From the NCBI RefSeq assembly GCF_035621455.1, contig NZ_CP141823.1, forward strand, positions 620,001 through 684,000: a stretch of DNA of 64,000 nt, read 5' to 3'. The notes beneath the pieces were generated by a model. It was not told the DNA's origin, did no database searches, and saw nothing but the letters and a program-made list of their open reading frames with translations. Shown piece after piece: positions 1 through 8,147 of the stretch. Source of the DNA: Vibrio natriegens NBRC 15636 = ATCC 14048 = DSM 759 (GTDB lineage Bacteria; Pseudomonadota; Gammaproteobacteria; Enterobacterales; Vibrionaceae). Numbering within the stretch: the stretch's first letter is position 1; each line of letters opens with the position of its first letter. Position numbers and translations under genes: made by a program.

Positions 1-1
1 T

Positions 2-502
2 TTTGACTTAGTCATCTCGTACGGAAAACCCATCCGCAATAAGACCATTGAACAAGTACTATTGTTCGACGAGCTTCTGGCTCCAGTATGTGCGCCACAG
101 TTGTGGGAAAAGATGGCATTGTCTGTTTCAGAAGAAACAATAGATGAGCTAAACCTGCTCAAACGTTGTACTTGGCTTCATGCGAATACGGAGCAGTCAG
201 ACTGGTCGATGTGGCTGGCGTCGCGAGGATATCGCAATGTTCAGGGCAAAGGTAACCAGACTTTTGCCACACTTGATCAGGCGGTAAATGCAGCCCAACA
301 AGGCTTTGGCATGGCGATTGGTGACATTACTCTGGCAGAGCAAGACTTAAAATCAAAGCGCTTAATACAGCCGTTCGACAGCTATGTCGCTTCTGGAAAT
401 GGTTATCACCTGCTCAATCCAAAACACGAACGCAATTCGATGGTAGGCAAACTGGTCAGTTGGTTGGCGGAGCAAAGCGAAAGTAATCGTGACCAAAACT
501 AG
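2..502 (+). CDS. LysR-family regulator, C-terminal part (cut by left edge)
   Basis: The reading frame is open to the first base, so this is the 3' end of a gene that starts outside the window. The visible 166 residues look like the second half of a LysR effector-binding domain of the GcvA type: an early VISYGKPIR stretch, then CAPQLWEKM, a WSMWLASRG segment, and AVNAAQQGFGMAIGD followed by a conserved L..PFD region. The DNA-binding helix-turn-helix lies upstream and cannot be seen. The effector and target genes are unknown. I am confident of the family and not of any finer assignment. Confidence 0.85.
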   Translation, partial: FDLVISYGKPIRNKTIEQVLLFDELLAPVCAPQLWEKMALSVSEETIDELNLLKRCTWLHANTEQSDWSMWLASRGYRNVQGKGNQTFATLDQAVNAAQQGFGMAIGDITLAEQDLKSKRLIQPFDSYVASGNGYHLLNPKHERNSMVGKLVSWLAEQSESNRDQN

Positions 503-647
503 CTAGTGTCAAATTAAGACAGCCATTTTGTAGGGGAGTTTGGTTGGTAATAAACATGAATATATAAGGGATGTGATAATGATGCGGAAGCCGGTGATAC
601 TTACGCACCACAATCACCATAAGAACTCGATTTAGTTCTTTATAATA

Positions 648-851
648 TTACTGATTCTGTTTAAAGAAACGTTCAGCACTGGCAAAAAGAGATTCGCAGA
701 GGTTTTTCTGCTTGTTGTACTCATCAGAACCTGCGTCCATTGATTCTAGGACTTCTTGGGCACTATGGTATTCTTTAACCATTTGCTCAAACTTCGCTTC
801 ATAGCCGCTTTTCTTATATTTTCTTGGCGATTTATCTTGTCTTTTTCGCAT
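648..851 (-). CDS. Small hypothetical protein, 67 aa
   Basis: This is a short, highly charged protein with a basic N-terminus (MRKRQDKSPRKYKKS) and a predicted mostly helical body, KFEQMVKEYHSAQEVLESM, ending in FFKQNQ. It has no signal peptide, membrane segment or cysteine cluster. An AGGA ribosome binding site lies about six bases before the ATG, which supports it as a real gene rather than chance. The basic head and helical tail would suit a small nucleic-acid- or ribosome-associated protein, but that is only a guess. I do not recognise the family. Confidence 0.6.
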   Translation of the reverse strand: MRKRQDKSPRKYKKSGYEAKFEQMVKEYHSAQEVLESMDAGSDEYNKQKNLCESLFASAERFFKQNQ

Positions 852-1762
852 TCTTGTTCCTGTTTGAACATATTTATCAAAAGTATATTAAACATGCAGT
901 CTATATTTTATATATCCGCTTGCATTGGCTTAAATAAACCTGGTTCAACATACTACTTTAGTACTCATTAACGATGAGAAATAAGCATTTCAAGCAATGA
1001 AAAGTTATCTAAACGATCATAACATTTGGGGCTGAAAGACCTTTCAGGTCATGTTCATTTCTGAATGCTAGTTTGTGATCTTCTGATAGATACTTAAACA
1101 TTCTGACGCTATTTTTTAACCCTCGTTAATAGTTGAAAGCAAAACTGAGACTATTTAATGGAAGATAAAGAATAAGTTGCTATGGGAGTTGTATAACGAT
1201 ATGACTCGAAAGAAAACTGAGAAGAGACTCGAACTATATGTTTCATCAATAGCTCACGTTTCGGAGCTGTACTCACTATACACTCATTACAATAAATAGA
1301 TAGATATTTTCCATTTTCCTCAGTAGAACAGAGGCTGTCTCTACGCCTCTTATGGTTTTGCAAGAAGGAAGTAACACTGAAATATCATTAAAAATCATAT
1401 ATTTATAAAACAAATTACGCACCTAATTTAAAATCACAGCCTATGACTACTTTACTGGTGCTCCTGCAATGAAGCCTGCACAAACTATAGCTTGACCACT
1501 GTATTGCATTTTCTATTGCAAAAAACGAAAGCTTGAAGAACAAGGAAAAATTAAAAAGCTAGCCTTTATCAATTTTATCGGTATACTGCACGTCAGCTCT
1601 TAAGAAAAGAGCTATTTAATTATTTTAAGATCAAATTTCTCTCAGTTCCTCATCGATTTCCTCGTTTACGTTCCTGCGACAAAGTATTTATCTCTAAATC
1701 ATCTAATAGCACTTATTAGCTAATAAACTTAATATTAAAACTATACAAATATAGAGGTATCT
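852..1762. other. AT-rich gene-free stretch and cspA leader
   Basis: About 900 bases contain no convincing gene. The one open frame of note (1151-1363, minus) begins at TTG without a ribosome binding site. The last 180 bases are probably the long untranslated leader of the cold-shock gene. A TATACT box at 1582-1587 could be its -10 element, and a small hairpin AGCTCTT/AAGAGCT (1595-1613) follows at once. Nothing else is recognisable. Confidence 0.5.
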
Positions 1763-1975
1763 ATGTCTAATCAATCAACTGGTTCAGTAAAGTGGTTCAA
1801 CGAAACTAAAGGCTTTGGTTTTATTTCTCCTGAAAATGGTGGTGAAGACTTGTTTGTTCATTTTCAATCAATTGTCTCAACTGGTTTCAAAACACTATCT
1901 GAAGGCCAAAAAGTCTCGTATGTTGTCGAGCAAGGCAAAAAAGGCCTACAAGCTGGCGAAGTTACTGTAATGTAA
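1763..1975 (+). CDS. Cold-shock domain protein (CspA family)
   Basis: This 70-residue protein is a single cold-shock OB-fold. It carries both RNA-binding motifs, KWFNETKGFGFISP (RNP1, residues about 10-23) and DLFVHFQSI (RNP2, about 29-37). Members bind single-stranded RNA or DNA and melt structure as nucleic-acid chaperones. An AGAGGT ribosome binding site precedes the ATG. The long AT-rich leader is typical of thermoregulated csp messages. A hairpin at 1986-2007 probably ends the transcript. The RNase R-like gene follows on the same strand, so RNA melting and RNA decay functions sit side by side. Which E. coli paralog it matches cannot be decided. Confidence 0.95.
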   Translation: MSNQSTGSVKWFNETKGFGFISPENGGEDLFVHFQSIVSTGFKTLSEGQKVSYVVEQGKKGLQAGEVTVM

Positions 1976-1985
1976 TTCGTTATAT

Positions 1986-2007
1986 GGCATCGATGTTCAT
2001 CGGTGCC
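1986..2007 (+). terminator. Likely terminator of the cold-shock gene
   Basis: The arms GGCATCGATG and CATCGGTGCC pair over ten positions (one G-U) around a TT loop, followed by a pyrimidine-rich TCTTCTCTCC run. It starts ten bases after the csp stop codon. Confidence 0.6.
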
Positions 2008-2265
2008 TCTTCTCTCCTCTTTATATCATCGCAAGTCTTTCACCCAAGTCTATATACCCAAATAACTTGAACTTAAACATTAAAATTCAGTTTGCAACGC
2101 AAACCAACCTTTCTAATAAGTCATTTCAGTATAAATCTTTGGCAAAAGGCCAAAAACAATCCCCTATAATAACTAATGTGATTCATATCTGAATCATTTC
2201 GCCTAGTGCTTTACTCATATAAATAGGTTTATATAAAAAGCGATTGGCGAATAAAAGAGAATTAA

Positions 2266-4518
2266 ATGAAAATAAATATATCCGCTCAATCAATAAACCA
2301 CACTAAATATGACGACATTATTCCTAGCCGAGATTTTATTCTTAGCTTGTTCGACAAAGTCAAAAGCTATTTAAGCCATGAACAGATCTCTCACTCTGCG
2401 GGCTTGGATGAAAAACCACAAAAAGACGCCTTGAAAAAGCGCTTACGTGCAATGGAGCGAGACGGGCAGTTGATTTTTACTCATCGTAGAGGTTACAAAA
2501 AAGTCGATCAGGCTTTTTTAGTTACAGGGAAAATAAGTACTCACGCTGACGGCTTTGGCTTTGTTACATACGACAGCAATGAAAAAGACCTTTTCTTACC
2601 TAAACATCAACTGACTCATGTTTTCGATGGCGATATCGTGCTGGTTCTGAAAGGCAATGCTCAACAGCAAGGTCGTTCAAACCACCGCTTGATTGAGATC
2701 GTTGAACGTAAAACAACTCATATTGTTGGCTTGTTAAAGAAAAAAGGCTCTAACTTCTATTTAGTGCCAGAAAGCACAAAACTAACTCAAACCATCCATG
2801 TCACCCCAAATGAACTCATCGCCAAAAATGTCGGTAAACTCGTTCATTGTAAAGTCACTGCATACCCGGATCACAGACAATCAACCACGGTTGAAGTCGC
2901 AGAAGTTTTGGGTCGTGCGGGAGAGGCTGGAATCGAAGTAAAATTGGCATTGCGTCGCCATGGCATCAATGACAAATGGGATAAGGAAGTACTCCATGCA
3001 GCTTCCGTATTTGGCTCTCAAGTCGACGAAAAAGACAAAACATCTCGCGTGGATTACCGAGATTTACCTTTCGTCACTATCGACGGTGATGATGCCAAAG
3101 ACTTTGATGATGCGGTTTATGGGTATCAAATGGACAATGGTCAATGGAAGCTGTTCGTCGCAATCGCTGACGTATCTCATTATGTCCAACCAAACGACCA
3201 CTTAGACCTTGAAGCACAGTCGCGTGCAACATCCGTTTACTTCCCTGGGTGTGTCGTGCCAATGCTACCAGAGTCATTATCTAACGGTTTGTGTTCACTA
3301 AATCCTAATGAAGATAGATTAGTGATGGTATGTGAGATGACCTTTGATAACGAAGGGAACATGCTAGATTCGGAGTTTTCTGAAGGGATCATTCACTCAC
3401 ATGCCAGGCTGACGTACAACGAAGCTAACCGCATTGTTATGCAGTCTCCCGCGAGAACAAAATACCAAAGCAACAATCCCAAAAATAATATCTCTCAGCA
3501 TTTGGTGAATCTTCATCGCTTGTATCTGAACTTATCTGGTCAGCGTAAAATCCGTGGAGCCATTGATTTTGACACTCAAGAGCTCGCTTTTACGTTAAAT
3601 AACAAAAAGAAGATTGCTTCAATCGTTCCAGTTGTTCGAAATGACGCCCACCGAATGATCGAAGAGTTTATGCTCTGCGCTAACGTTGCTACAGCACAGT
3701 TTTTAGAGCGACATAAAATATCGAGCCTATATCGAGTGCACTCCGGCCCTCAAATGAAAAAGCTATCTTCATTGAGAATGTTACTTGCAGACAGAGGGCT
3801 AACGTTAGCAGGCGGTGATAAGCCAACCTCTCACGATTACAACTCGTTATTGGAACAAGTTCGAGAATTGGATGAGTGCGACATAATACGCACCTTACTC
3901 TTGCGCTCTCAAAGCCAAGCTGAATATTCGCCAAAAAACATGGGCCACTTTGGTTTAGCTTATGACGCTTACGCGCACTTTACCTCGCCAATTCGTCGTT
4001 ACCCTGACTTACTCGTTCACCGCGCTATTCGAGCCAAACTAAGAGAACAAAGTAATGGCAAGCTACGTAGTCTGTTATTGAAGTTCAACCCTATACGCAA
4101 ACTAGCCGGCATAGAGAATAACTACCCTTACGATACGAAAACGATTGAGCAGCTCAGCGTGCATTGTTCACATCAATCTCGCCAAGCTGATGAAGTAAGT
4201 CGTGAGGTTGAGTCGGCGCTAAAATGTCATTATATGAAACCATTCATTGGACAAAGCTTCATGGGGACCGTTTCTGGTGTTACACACTTCGGTGTTTTTG
4301 TGGAGTTAGAGGAAAACCGAATTGAAGGCCTCATACCATTATCAAGTTTCCAAAACGGGGAGTTTGAATTTGATGCGATCAAACAAAAAATTGCCAGCCC
4401 AACCACTACCTTCACGTTAGGTGCTCAAGTCAAAGTGACCGTGAAAGAAATCGATTCTAAACAAAGAAAAATTATATTTAACTTCGCGGACTCTAGTGAA
4501 TCGTCACTAAAACAGTAG
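2266..4518 (+). CDS. RNase R/RNase II-family 3'-5' exoribonuclease
   Basis: This 750-residue protein has the RNase R domain order: an N-terminal winged-helix-like segment (about 20-75), a cold-shock/OB domain (about 85-145), the RNB catalytic domain, and an S1 domain (about 660-742). The metal-binding signature TIDGDDAKDFDDA is intact, with Asp 273, 279, 281 and 282 matching the catalytic acids of E. coli RNase R. It should degrade structured RNA processively to nucleoside 5'-monophosphates. It is shorter than E. coli RNase R (813 aa), and its C-terminus stops just after the S1 domain without the usual lysine-rich tail. It is therefore probably a second, divergent copy beside a main rnr gene elsewhere. 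It lies downstream of the cold-shock gene but about 290 bases away. Confidence 0.93.
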   Translation: MKINISAQSINHTKYDDIIPSRDFILSLFDKVKSYLSHEQISHSAGLDEKPQKDALKKRLRAMERDGQLIFTHRRGYKKVDQAFLVTGKISTHADGFGFVTYDSNEKDLFLPKHQLTHVFDGDIVLVLKGNAQQQGRSNHRLIEIVERKTTHIVGLLKKKGSNFYLVPESTKLTQTIHVTPNELIAKNVGKLVHCKVTAYPDHRQSTTVEVAEVLGRAGEAGIEVKLALRRHGINDKWDKEVLHAASVFGSQVDEKDKTSRVDYRDLPFVTIDGDDAKDFDDAVYGYQMDNGQWKLFVAIADVSHYVQPNDHLDLEAQSRATSVYFPGCVVPMLPESLSNGLCSLNPNEDRLVMVCEMTFDNEGNMLDSEFSEGIIHSHARLTYNEANRIVMQSPARTKYQSNNPKNNISQHLVNLHRLYLNLSGQRKIRGAIDFDTQELAFTLNNKKKIASIVPVVRNDAHRMIEEFMLCANVATAQFLERHKISSLYRVHSGPQMKKLSSLRMLLADRGLTLAGGDKPTSHDYNSLLEQVRELDECDIIRTLLLRSQSQAEYSPKNMGHFGLAYDAYAHFTSPIRRYPDLLVHRAIRAKLREQSNGKLRSLLLKFNPIRKLAGIENNYPYDTKTIEQLSVHCSHQSRQADEVSREVESALKCHYMKPFIGQSFMGTVSGVTHFGVFVELEENRIEGLIPLSSFQNGEFEFDAIKQKIASPTTTFTLGAQVKVTVKEIDSKQRKIIFNFADSSESSLKQ

Positions 4519-4539
4519 ACTCTTTGCCGTACAAGAACC

Positions 4540-4710
4540 ACCGTTTTCATAGCTGACGACATCGCGCAAATGCGGTGACACTCGGTAAACACTTCCTTCT
4601 CACGACCTTCCATAACTTCGTTCGCACGGGTGTGCTCTTTGTTCGAGTGTTCTACGACATAATCAGGGTACATATAGTATTTCAGGTACGTGTTTGGAAT
4701 ATACACGCAT
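4540..4710 (-). pseudogene. Remnant of GH4 6-phospho-alpha-glucosidase (GlvA/MalH type)
   Basis: Read on the minus strand, this stretch encodes PNTYLKYYMYPDYVVEHSN followed by HTRANEVMEGREKEVF. That is the characteristic block just after the middle of NAD/Mn-dependent family 4 glycosidases such as Bacillus GlvA (PNTYLQYYLFP...HTRANEVMEGRE). The N-terminal Rossmann domain (GGGST motif) and the C-terminal half are both absent, and the frame degenerates after ECHRI. It sits directly against the 3' end of the RNase R-like gene. This looks like what is left after deletion of a phospho-sugar hydrolase gene, perhaps with its PTS partners. The family match is from memory of the motif. Confidence 0.8.
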
Positions 4711-4866
4711 TGTTTCCAAGCCAGAAACGATGTCTTACAAACATTACCTCAAACGCGGTAAATAACCGACCAGCCTCTTCAGTGAAATGCAACGATCCCA
4801 GCATTTTCGTTAAAAACGGCTCTAATATTGGGGTTACCCTCCCTATTTCAGACAACATCAAAGACT

Positions 4867-4894
4867 AAAGACGCCATACAAGAGAGGCGTCTTT
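4867..4894. terminator. Hairpin, possible terminator
   Basis: AAAGACGCC and GGCGTCTTT form a perfect nine-base stem around a ten-base loop. It lies downstream of the FMN reductase gene when read on the minus strand and may end that operon. Its T-tract is weak on both strands, so it could also be a leftover of the lost glycosidase locus. Confidence 0.45.
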
Positions 4895-4947
4895 GGTCAA
4901 GATGAAGTAGAAGAATGAAACCAATTAAAGCAAAGCATAGATTGCTG

Positions 4948-5541
4948 TTACATCCCGTAGCGAAATGCCTTTCCCAGAGCGACCATATCACGATGAACTG
5001 GAGCCAATGCCCGCGCATAACTAGCGAGTAACGTCATTGTATACTGATTACGCTGATGCATCGCTTGGTCGGTACATTGGTGGTCAGTCGTGATCAATTC
5101 CTCTACATTGCGAAAGATTAAATGATCCGGTAGAAAGCACGCGTGGTTGTTCTTGTTTCCCGTCATGCGCAGTTCACTGATCGGATACACGCCATTTACA
5201 CTAGCTGACACGCTGACTAAAAGTACTGGCTTGTGTGCCAATTCTTCATCGGTAGACAACAGCAAAAAGTTCTTGAGCGCTGGCGTCGCCATTCCATGCC
5301 ACTCTGGGGTAATAAGAATCACAGCATCTGAGTGTTTAAGTGTCTCGGAAATGGGTGTCCATTGCTGCCACTCTTCAGTTTGTTGCCAAACACCTTCGTT
5401 CCAAAATGGAAGGTTAAGTTGATGCAAATCCAAAATGTCCGCGGTATCGAAATGCTCTAAAGAAAGTGACTTTAAATAGCGCGCGACTGACAGACTTTGC
5501 GAGTTTGCGCGTTGGCTACCAGATACAATGGTAATCTTCAT
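4948..5541 (-). CDS. NADPH-dependent FMN reductase-like flavoprotein
   Basis: This 197-residue protein belongs to the flavodoxin-like NADPH-dependent FMN reductase family (PF03358). The N-terminal phosphate-binding loop reads SGSQRANSQSLSV, and the second flavin loop ITPEWHGMATPALKNFL matches the TPEYNGS...LKN block of the family. Such enzymes use NADPH to reduce FMN, quinones or azo compounds in the cytoplasm. The start overlaps the stop of the EamA transporter gene by four bases (ATGA), so the two are translationally coupled and presumably controlled by the divergent MarR protein. Export plus reduction suggests defence against an electrophile or quinone-like compound. The substrate is not evident. 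Confidence 0.85.
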   Translation of the reverse strand: MKITIVSGSQRANSQSLSVARYLKSLSLEHFDTADILDLHQLNLPFWNEGVWQQTEEWQQWTPISETLKHSDAVILITPEWHGMATPALKNFLLLSTDEELAHKPVLLVSVSASVNGVYPISELRMTGNKNNHACFLPDHLIFRNVEELITTDHQCTDQAMHQRNQYTMTLLASYARALAPVHRDMVALGKAFRYGM

Positions 5542-6455
5542 ATTAGTTCCTTTTTAAAGCTTGGAGAAAGTAAGTCATTAGGTTTATTAGATGACGCAGC
5601 CACGCGAGGAGCCGCCAGAACGATAGCCATTAGGACAAACATCGCCCCTAACAGCTGAAGCCAAGTAAGGGTTTGATCGAGCACGAGATAGCCCAACACA
5701 CATGCAGATACGCTGCTGAGAAAACCGAGAAAAGAAACCGTAATCGGTGGCAGCTTCTCGATTCCTCGAAACCATAGGGAGTAGCCTAAAATCGCGCCAA
5801 TCACACTCAGATACAGATACCCAATGTAATTTGGCAAGCTTAAGGATTCAGGTAGCCCTTCAACACATAAAGCCACTGGCAGCAACATGAATCCACCAAA
5901 AAGCAGTTGCCAGCCCGTAAAGCCCAATAAGGTCATGCCTTGGGGTCTTTGCCACTTTTTCGTTAATACAACACCTGTCGCCATACTTAATGTGCCGACA
6001 GAAGCCACCGCCACCCCCGTCAAATTGATCTGTACAGCACTGTTGATGACTAATAAAACAATGCCCAATATTCCGACCGCACTCGCCAACATTTGACGCG
6101 ATGATAGCTCTGATTCAAGCCACTTCCAGCTAAGTAGGATCACAACCATAGGCTGGATAGACATCACTATCGCCGCCATCCCCCCTGGTAAATAAGTAGC
6201 AGCGAAGAATAGACAGTAGAAAAACAAACCGATATTTAAAAAACCAAGTACCGCAAGACGCAACAGCCATTTGCGATCAGGTAACGTCTTGCTAATTAAG
6301 ACTAAAAACAGACCTGCCGGCAAAGCTCGAATCGTCGATGCAAGCAATGGGCTTTCCGGTGGCAATAACTCCGTTGTCACAATATAAGTACTTCCCCACA
6401 CGATCGGTGCTATTGCAGTCAAACCGATTGTCTTAATCTGATGTAATCCTTGCAT
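5538..6455 (-). CDS. EamA/DMT-family exporter
   Basis: This 305-residue protein has ten predicted membrane helices as two EamA repeats. The first begins PIVWGSTYIVTTELLPPESP, the classic start of the RhtA/YedA/PecM-like group. The second covers the GWQLLFGGFMLLP and LPPITVSFLGFLSSV regions. Family members export amino acids, metabolites or drugs across the inner membrane. It is the first gene of a two-gene operon with the FMN reductase. Its promoter lies in the 122-base gap shared with the marR-type gene, which contains a perfect 42-base palindrome. Regulation by that MarR protein is very likely. The exported compound is unknown. Confidence 0.88.
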   Translation of the reverse strand: MQGLHQIKTIGLTAIAPIVWGSTYIVTTELLPPESPLLASTIRALPAGLFLVLISKTLPDRKWLLRLAVLGFLNIGLFFYCLFFAATYLPGGMAAIVMSIQPMVVILLSWKWLESELSSRQMLASAVGILGIVLLVINSAVQINLTGVAVASVGTLSMATGVVLTKKWQRPQGMTLLGFTGWQLLFGGFMLLPVALCVEGLPESLSLPNYIGYLYLSVIGAILGYSLWFRGIEKLPPITVSFLGFLSSVSACVLGYLVLDQTLTWLQLLGAMFVLMAIVLAAPRVAASSNKPNDLLSPSFKKELI

Positions 6456-6473
6456 ACTGACGCCTCCAACATT

Positions 6474-6515
6474 CTTTATAAAAAGTATCTTTTGTAAAAG
6501 ATACTTTTTATAAAG
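6474..6515. promoter_or_regulatory. Perfect 42-bp palindrome, probable MarR operator
   Basis: Two perfect 20-base arms (6474-6493 and 6496-6515) flank a GT spacer. The core of each arm is AAAGTATCTTTT or its complement. It lies between the divergent EamA and MarR genes, about 20 bases from the EamA start, where a repressor would block both promoters. I infer it to be the MarR binding site. Confidence 0.75.
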
Positions 6516-6539
6516 TAATAGATGTTTACTTTACGATCA

Positions 6540-6563
6540 AGTATCTTTTTGGAAAGATATTTA
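6540..6563. promoter_or_regulatory. Second, imperfect copy of the MarR operator core
   Basis: AAGTATCTTTTTGGAAAGATATTT repeats the GTATCTTT/AAAGATA core of the large palindrome with a few mismatches, just 15 bases before the marR-type start codon. It would allow autorepression. Confidence 0.6.
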
Positions 6564-6577
6564 CACAGGAGATAAAA

Positions 6578-7072
6578 ATGTCATTGGATAGTGTCGATTC
6601 CATTCTGGCTCAATGGAAAAGCGTCAGACCAGATCTGGACTGCTCTTCTATGGGGGTTATTGGACGTTTGCGCCGAACCAGTAATGCTTGGAAAAGTAAG
6701 ATGGATAAGGTGTTCAAAGAACATGGCTTAAGCAGCATCGAGTTCGACATCTTAGCAACGATGCGTCGCAGCGATCCTTCTGGTATCACACCCACAGAGT
6801 TATATAAGACACTCATGCTTTCTTCAGGTGCTGTCAGTACACGATTGGAGCAGTTGGTAAAAGAAGGGTTGGTAGAGCGTATTTCTAGTGAACAAGACCG
6901 ACGAAGCTGCAAAGTCACCTTGACCTCAAAAGGTGTTGAGCTGGTTGATACTGCATTAAACGCGCATGTTGAAAACATGGATAACATGCTGAATGCATTA
7001 ACAAAAAAAGAGCAAGATCAGCTAGCCGGCTTACTGCGTAAAGTATTGATTTGTGAAGAAAACGAAAAATGA
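6578..7072 (+). CDS. MarR-family transcriptional regulator
   Basis: This 164-residue protein has the MarR winged-helix domain in the middle (about 40-135). The recognition region reads GITPTELYKTLMLSSGAVSTRLEQLVKEGLVERI, and the wing reads SSEQDRRSCKVTLTSKG with the typical DRR. The N-terminal helix and the C-terminal helix form the dimer interface. MarR proteins generally repress an adjacent exporter or reductase and release DNA on binding a phenolic or oxidised ligand. An AGGAGA ribosome binding site lies eight bases before the ATG. It is divergent from the EamA-FMN reductase operon and shares its operator region, so that operon and itself are the likely targets. Confidence 0.93.
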   Translation: MSLDSVDSILAQWKSVRPDLDCSSMGVIGRLRRTSNAWKSKMDKVFKEHGLSSIEFDILATMRRSDPSGITPTELYKTLMLSSGAVSTRLEQLVKEGLVERISSEQDRRSCKVTLTSKGVELVDTALNAHVENMDNMLNALTKKEQDQLAGLLRKVLICEENEK

Positions 7073-7115
7073 TAGCGAAGTAAAAAACGCTTCGATTGAG
7101 AATCAATAAATCATT

Positions 7116-7997
7116 TTATAGTGACAATTTGGGCTGAATAAAGTCTATAAATGCCGAGATTCGCTTAGAAACAGAAGACGACTTGTAATAAACAGCATTA
7201 ACTTGCTCTCGTCCAATATCAGGAAATCGTTCAGACTCTAAAAGTGACACGAGTCGTCCTTCTTCAATATCTTTTTTCACCATAAAACCCGATAAACACG
7301 CGATACCATTACCCGCTAAGACCAGTTGCCGAACCGTTTCACCATTGCTTGAGGTAAAAGTTGGTTTTAACACGTCAAACCCTTTTAGTGGCCAGTTGTT
7401 TAGCGTCTTTGGGGTGGAAAAGCCAATAGTATCGTGTTGGGCTAAGTCAGCAGTGAGCTTTGGAATCCCGCGACGAGAAATATAGTCTGGAGAAGCAACA
7501 ATATAGAGCGAACTCTTTCCCAACGGACGGGCATGTAATGTCGAATCAGTTAGTTTGCCGATACGAATAGCAAGATCAGTTCTTTTCTCGATCAGATCAA
7601 CAAAACCTTCGTTTGATGTGAGCTCCAGATGGATATCGGGATAGGATTCCTTAAATGCCTGTGCAAGCGGGACCAGCTGGTGAAACACGAATGGGCTAGC
7701 TGCATCGACGCGTAAATTACCACTAGGCAATTCTCCACGTGATATGATCTCTTCCTCAGCCTTTTGGAGTTGAGCCAATCCGCCTCGAACTAAATCCACA
7801 AACTGCCGACCTTCATCGGTGAGTTCTACACGACGAGTGGTACGATTTAATATCGATACTCCGAGTTGCCTTTCTACCTTGCTTACTGCACGAGATACCC
7901 TGGCTAATTGGATATCTAAAACTTCTGCCGCTGCCGAAAAGCCACCACTATCAACAACCGCTAATAAAATTTCCAAGTCATCAGAACGTGTCAGCAT
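7116..7997 (-). CDS. LysR-family transcriptional regulator
   Basis: The ATG at 7997 (MLTRSDDLEILL) fits the usual LysR start; an upstream GTG at 8009 would add four residues. The N-terminal helix-turn-helix is clear (FSAAAEVLDIQLARVSRAVSKVERQLGVSILNRTTRRVELT), followed by the effector-binding domain with the LRVDAASPFVFHQLVP start typical of the CrgA/DsdC-like group. It is divergent from the MFS transporter at 8148 with about 150 bases between them. By the usual LysR arrangement, that transporter is the probable target. It converges on the MarR gene. The ligand is unknown. Confidence 0.93.
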   Translation of the reverse strand: MLTRSDDLEILLAVVDSGGFSAAAEVLDIQLARVSRAVSKVERQLGVSILNRTTRRVELTDEGRQFVDLVRGGLAQLQKAEEEIISRGELPSGNLRVDAASPFVFHQLVPLAQAFKESYPDIHLELTSNEGFVDLIEKRTDLAIRIGKLTDSTLHARPLGKSSLYIVASPDYISRRGIPKLTADLAQHDTIGFSTPKTLNNWPLKGFDVLKPTFTSSNGETVRQLVLAGNGIACLSGFMVKKDIEEGRLVSLLESERFPDIGREQVNAVYYKSSSVSKRISAFIDFIQPKLSL

Positions 7998-8147
7998 CAC
8001 CTTCCCCACACTAGTAAAACACCAAGTAAATTATTGCATATATAACAAATATAATTTGCTTTAAACAATGTTTTTAACAACAAACCATTTACGCATAATC
8101 CTGCTCTCTAAACAACAAGATATGACTCAACGAGTAGGGAGATAAAT

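Noticed and set aside
1151..1363. 70-residue minus-strand frame in the csp upstream gap
   Set aside because: It begins at TTG with no ribosome binding site and has no recognisable motif.
4575..4868. 97-residue plus-strand frame
   Set aside because: It lies opposite the GH4 fragment, whose clear signature is on the minus strand; no family feature.
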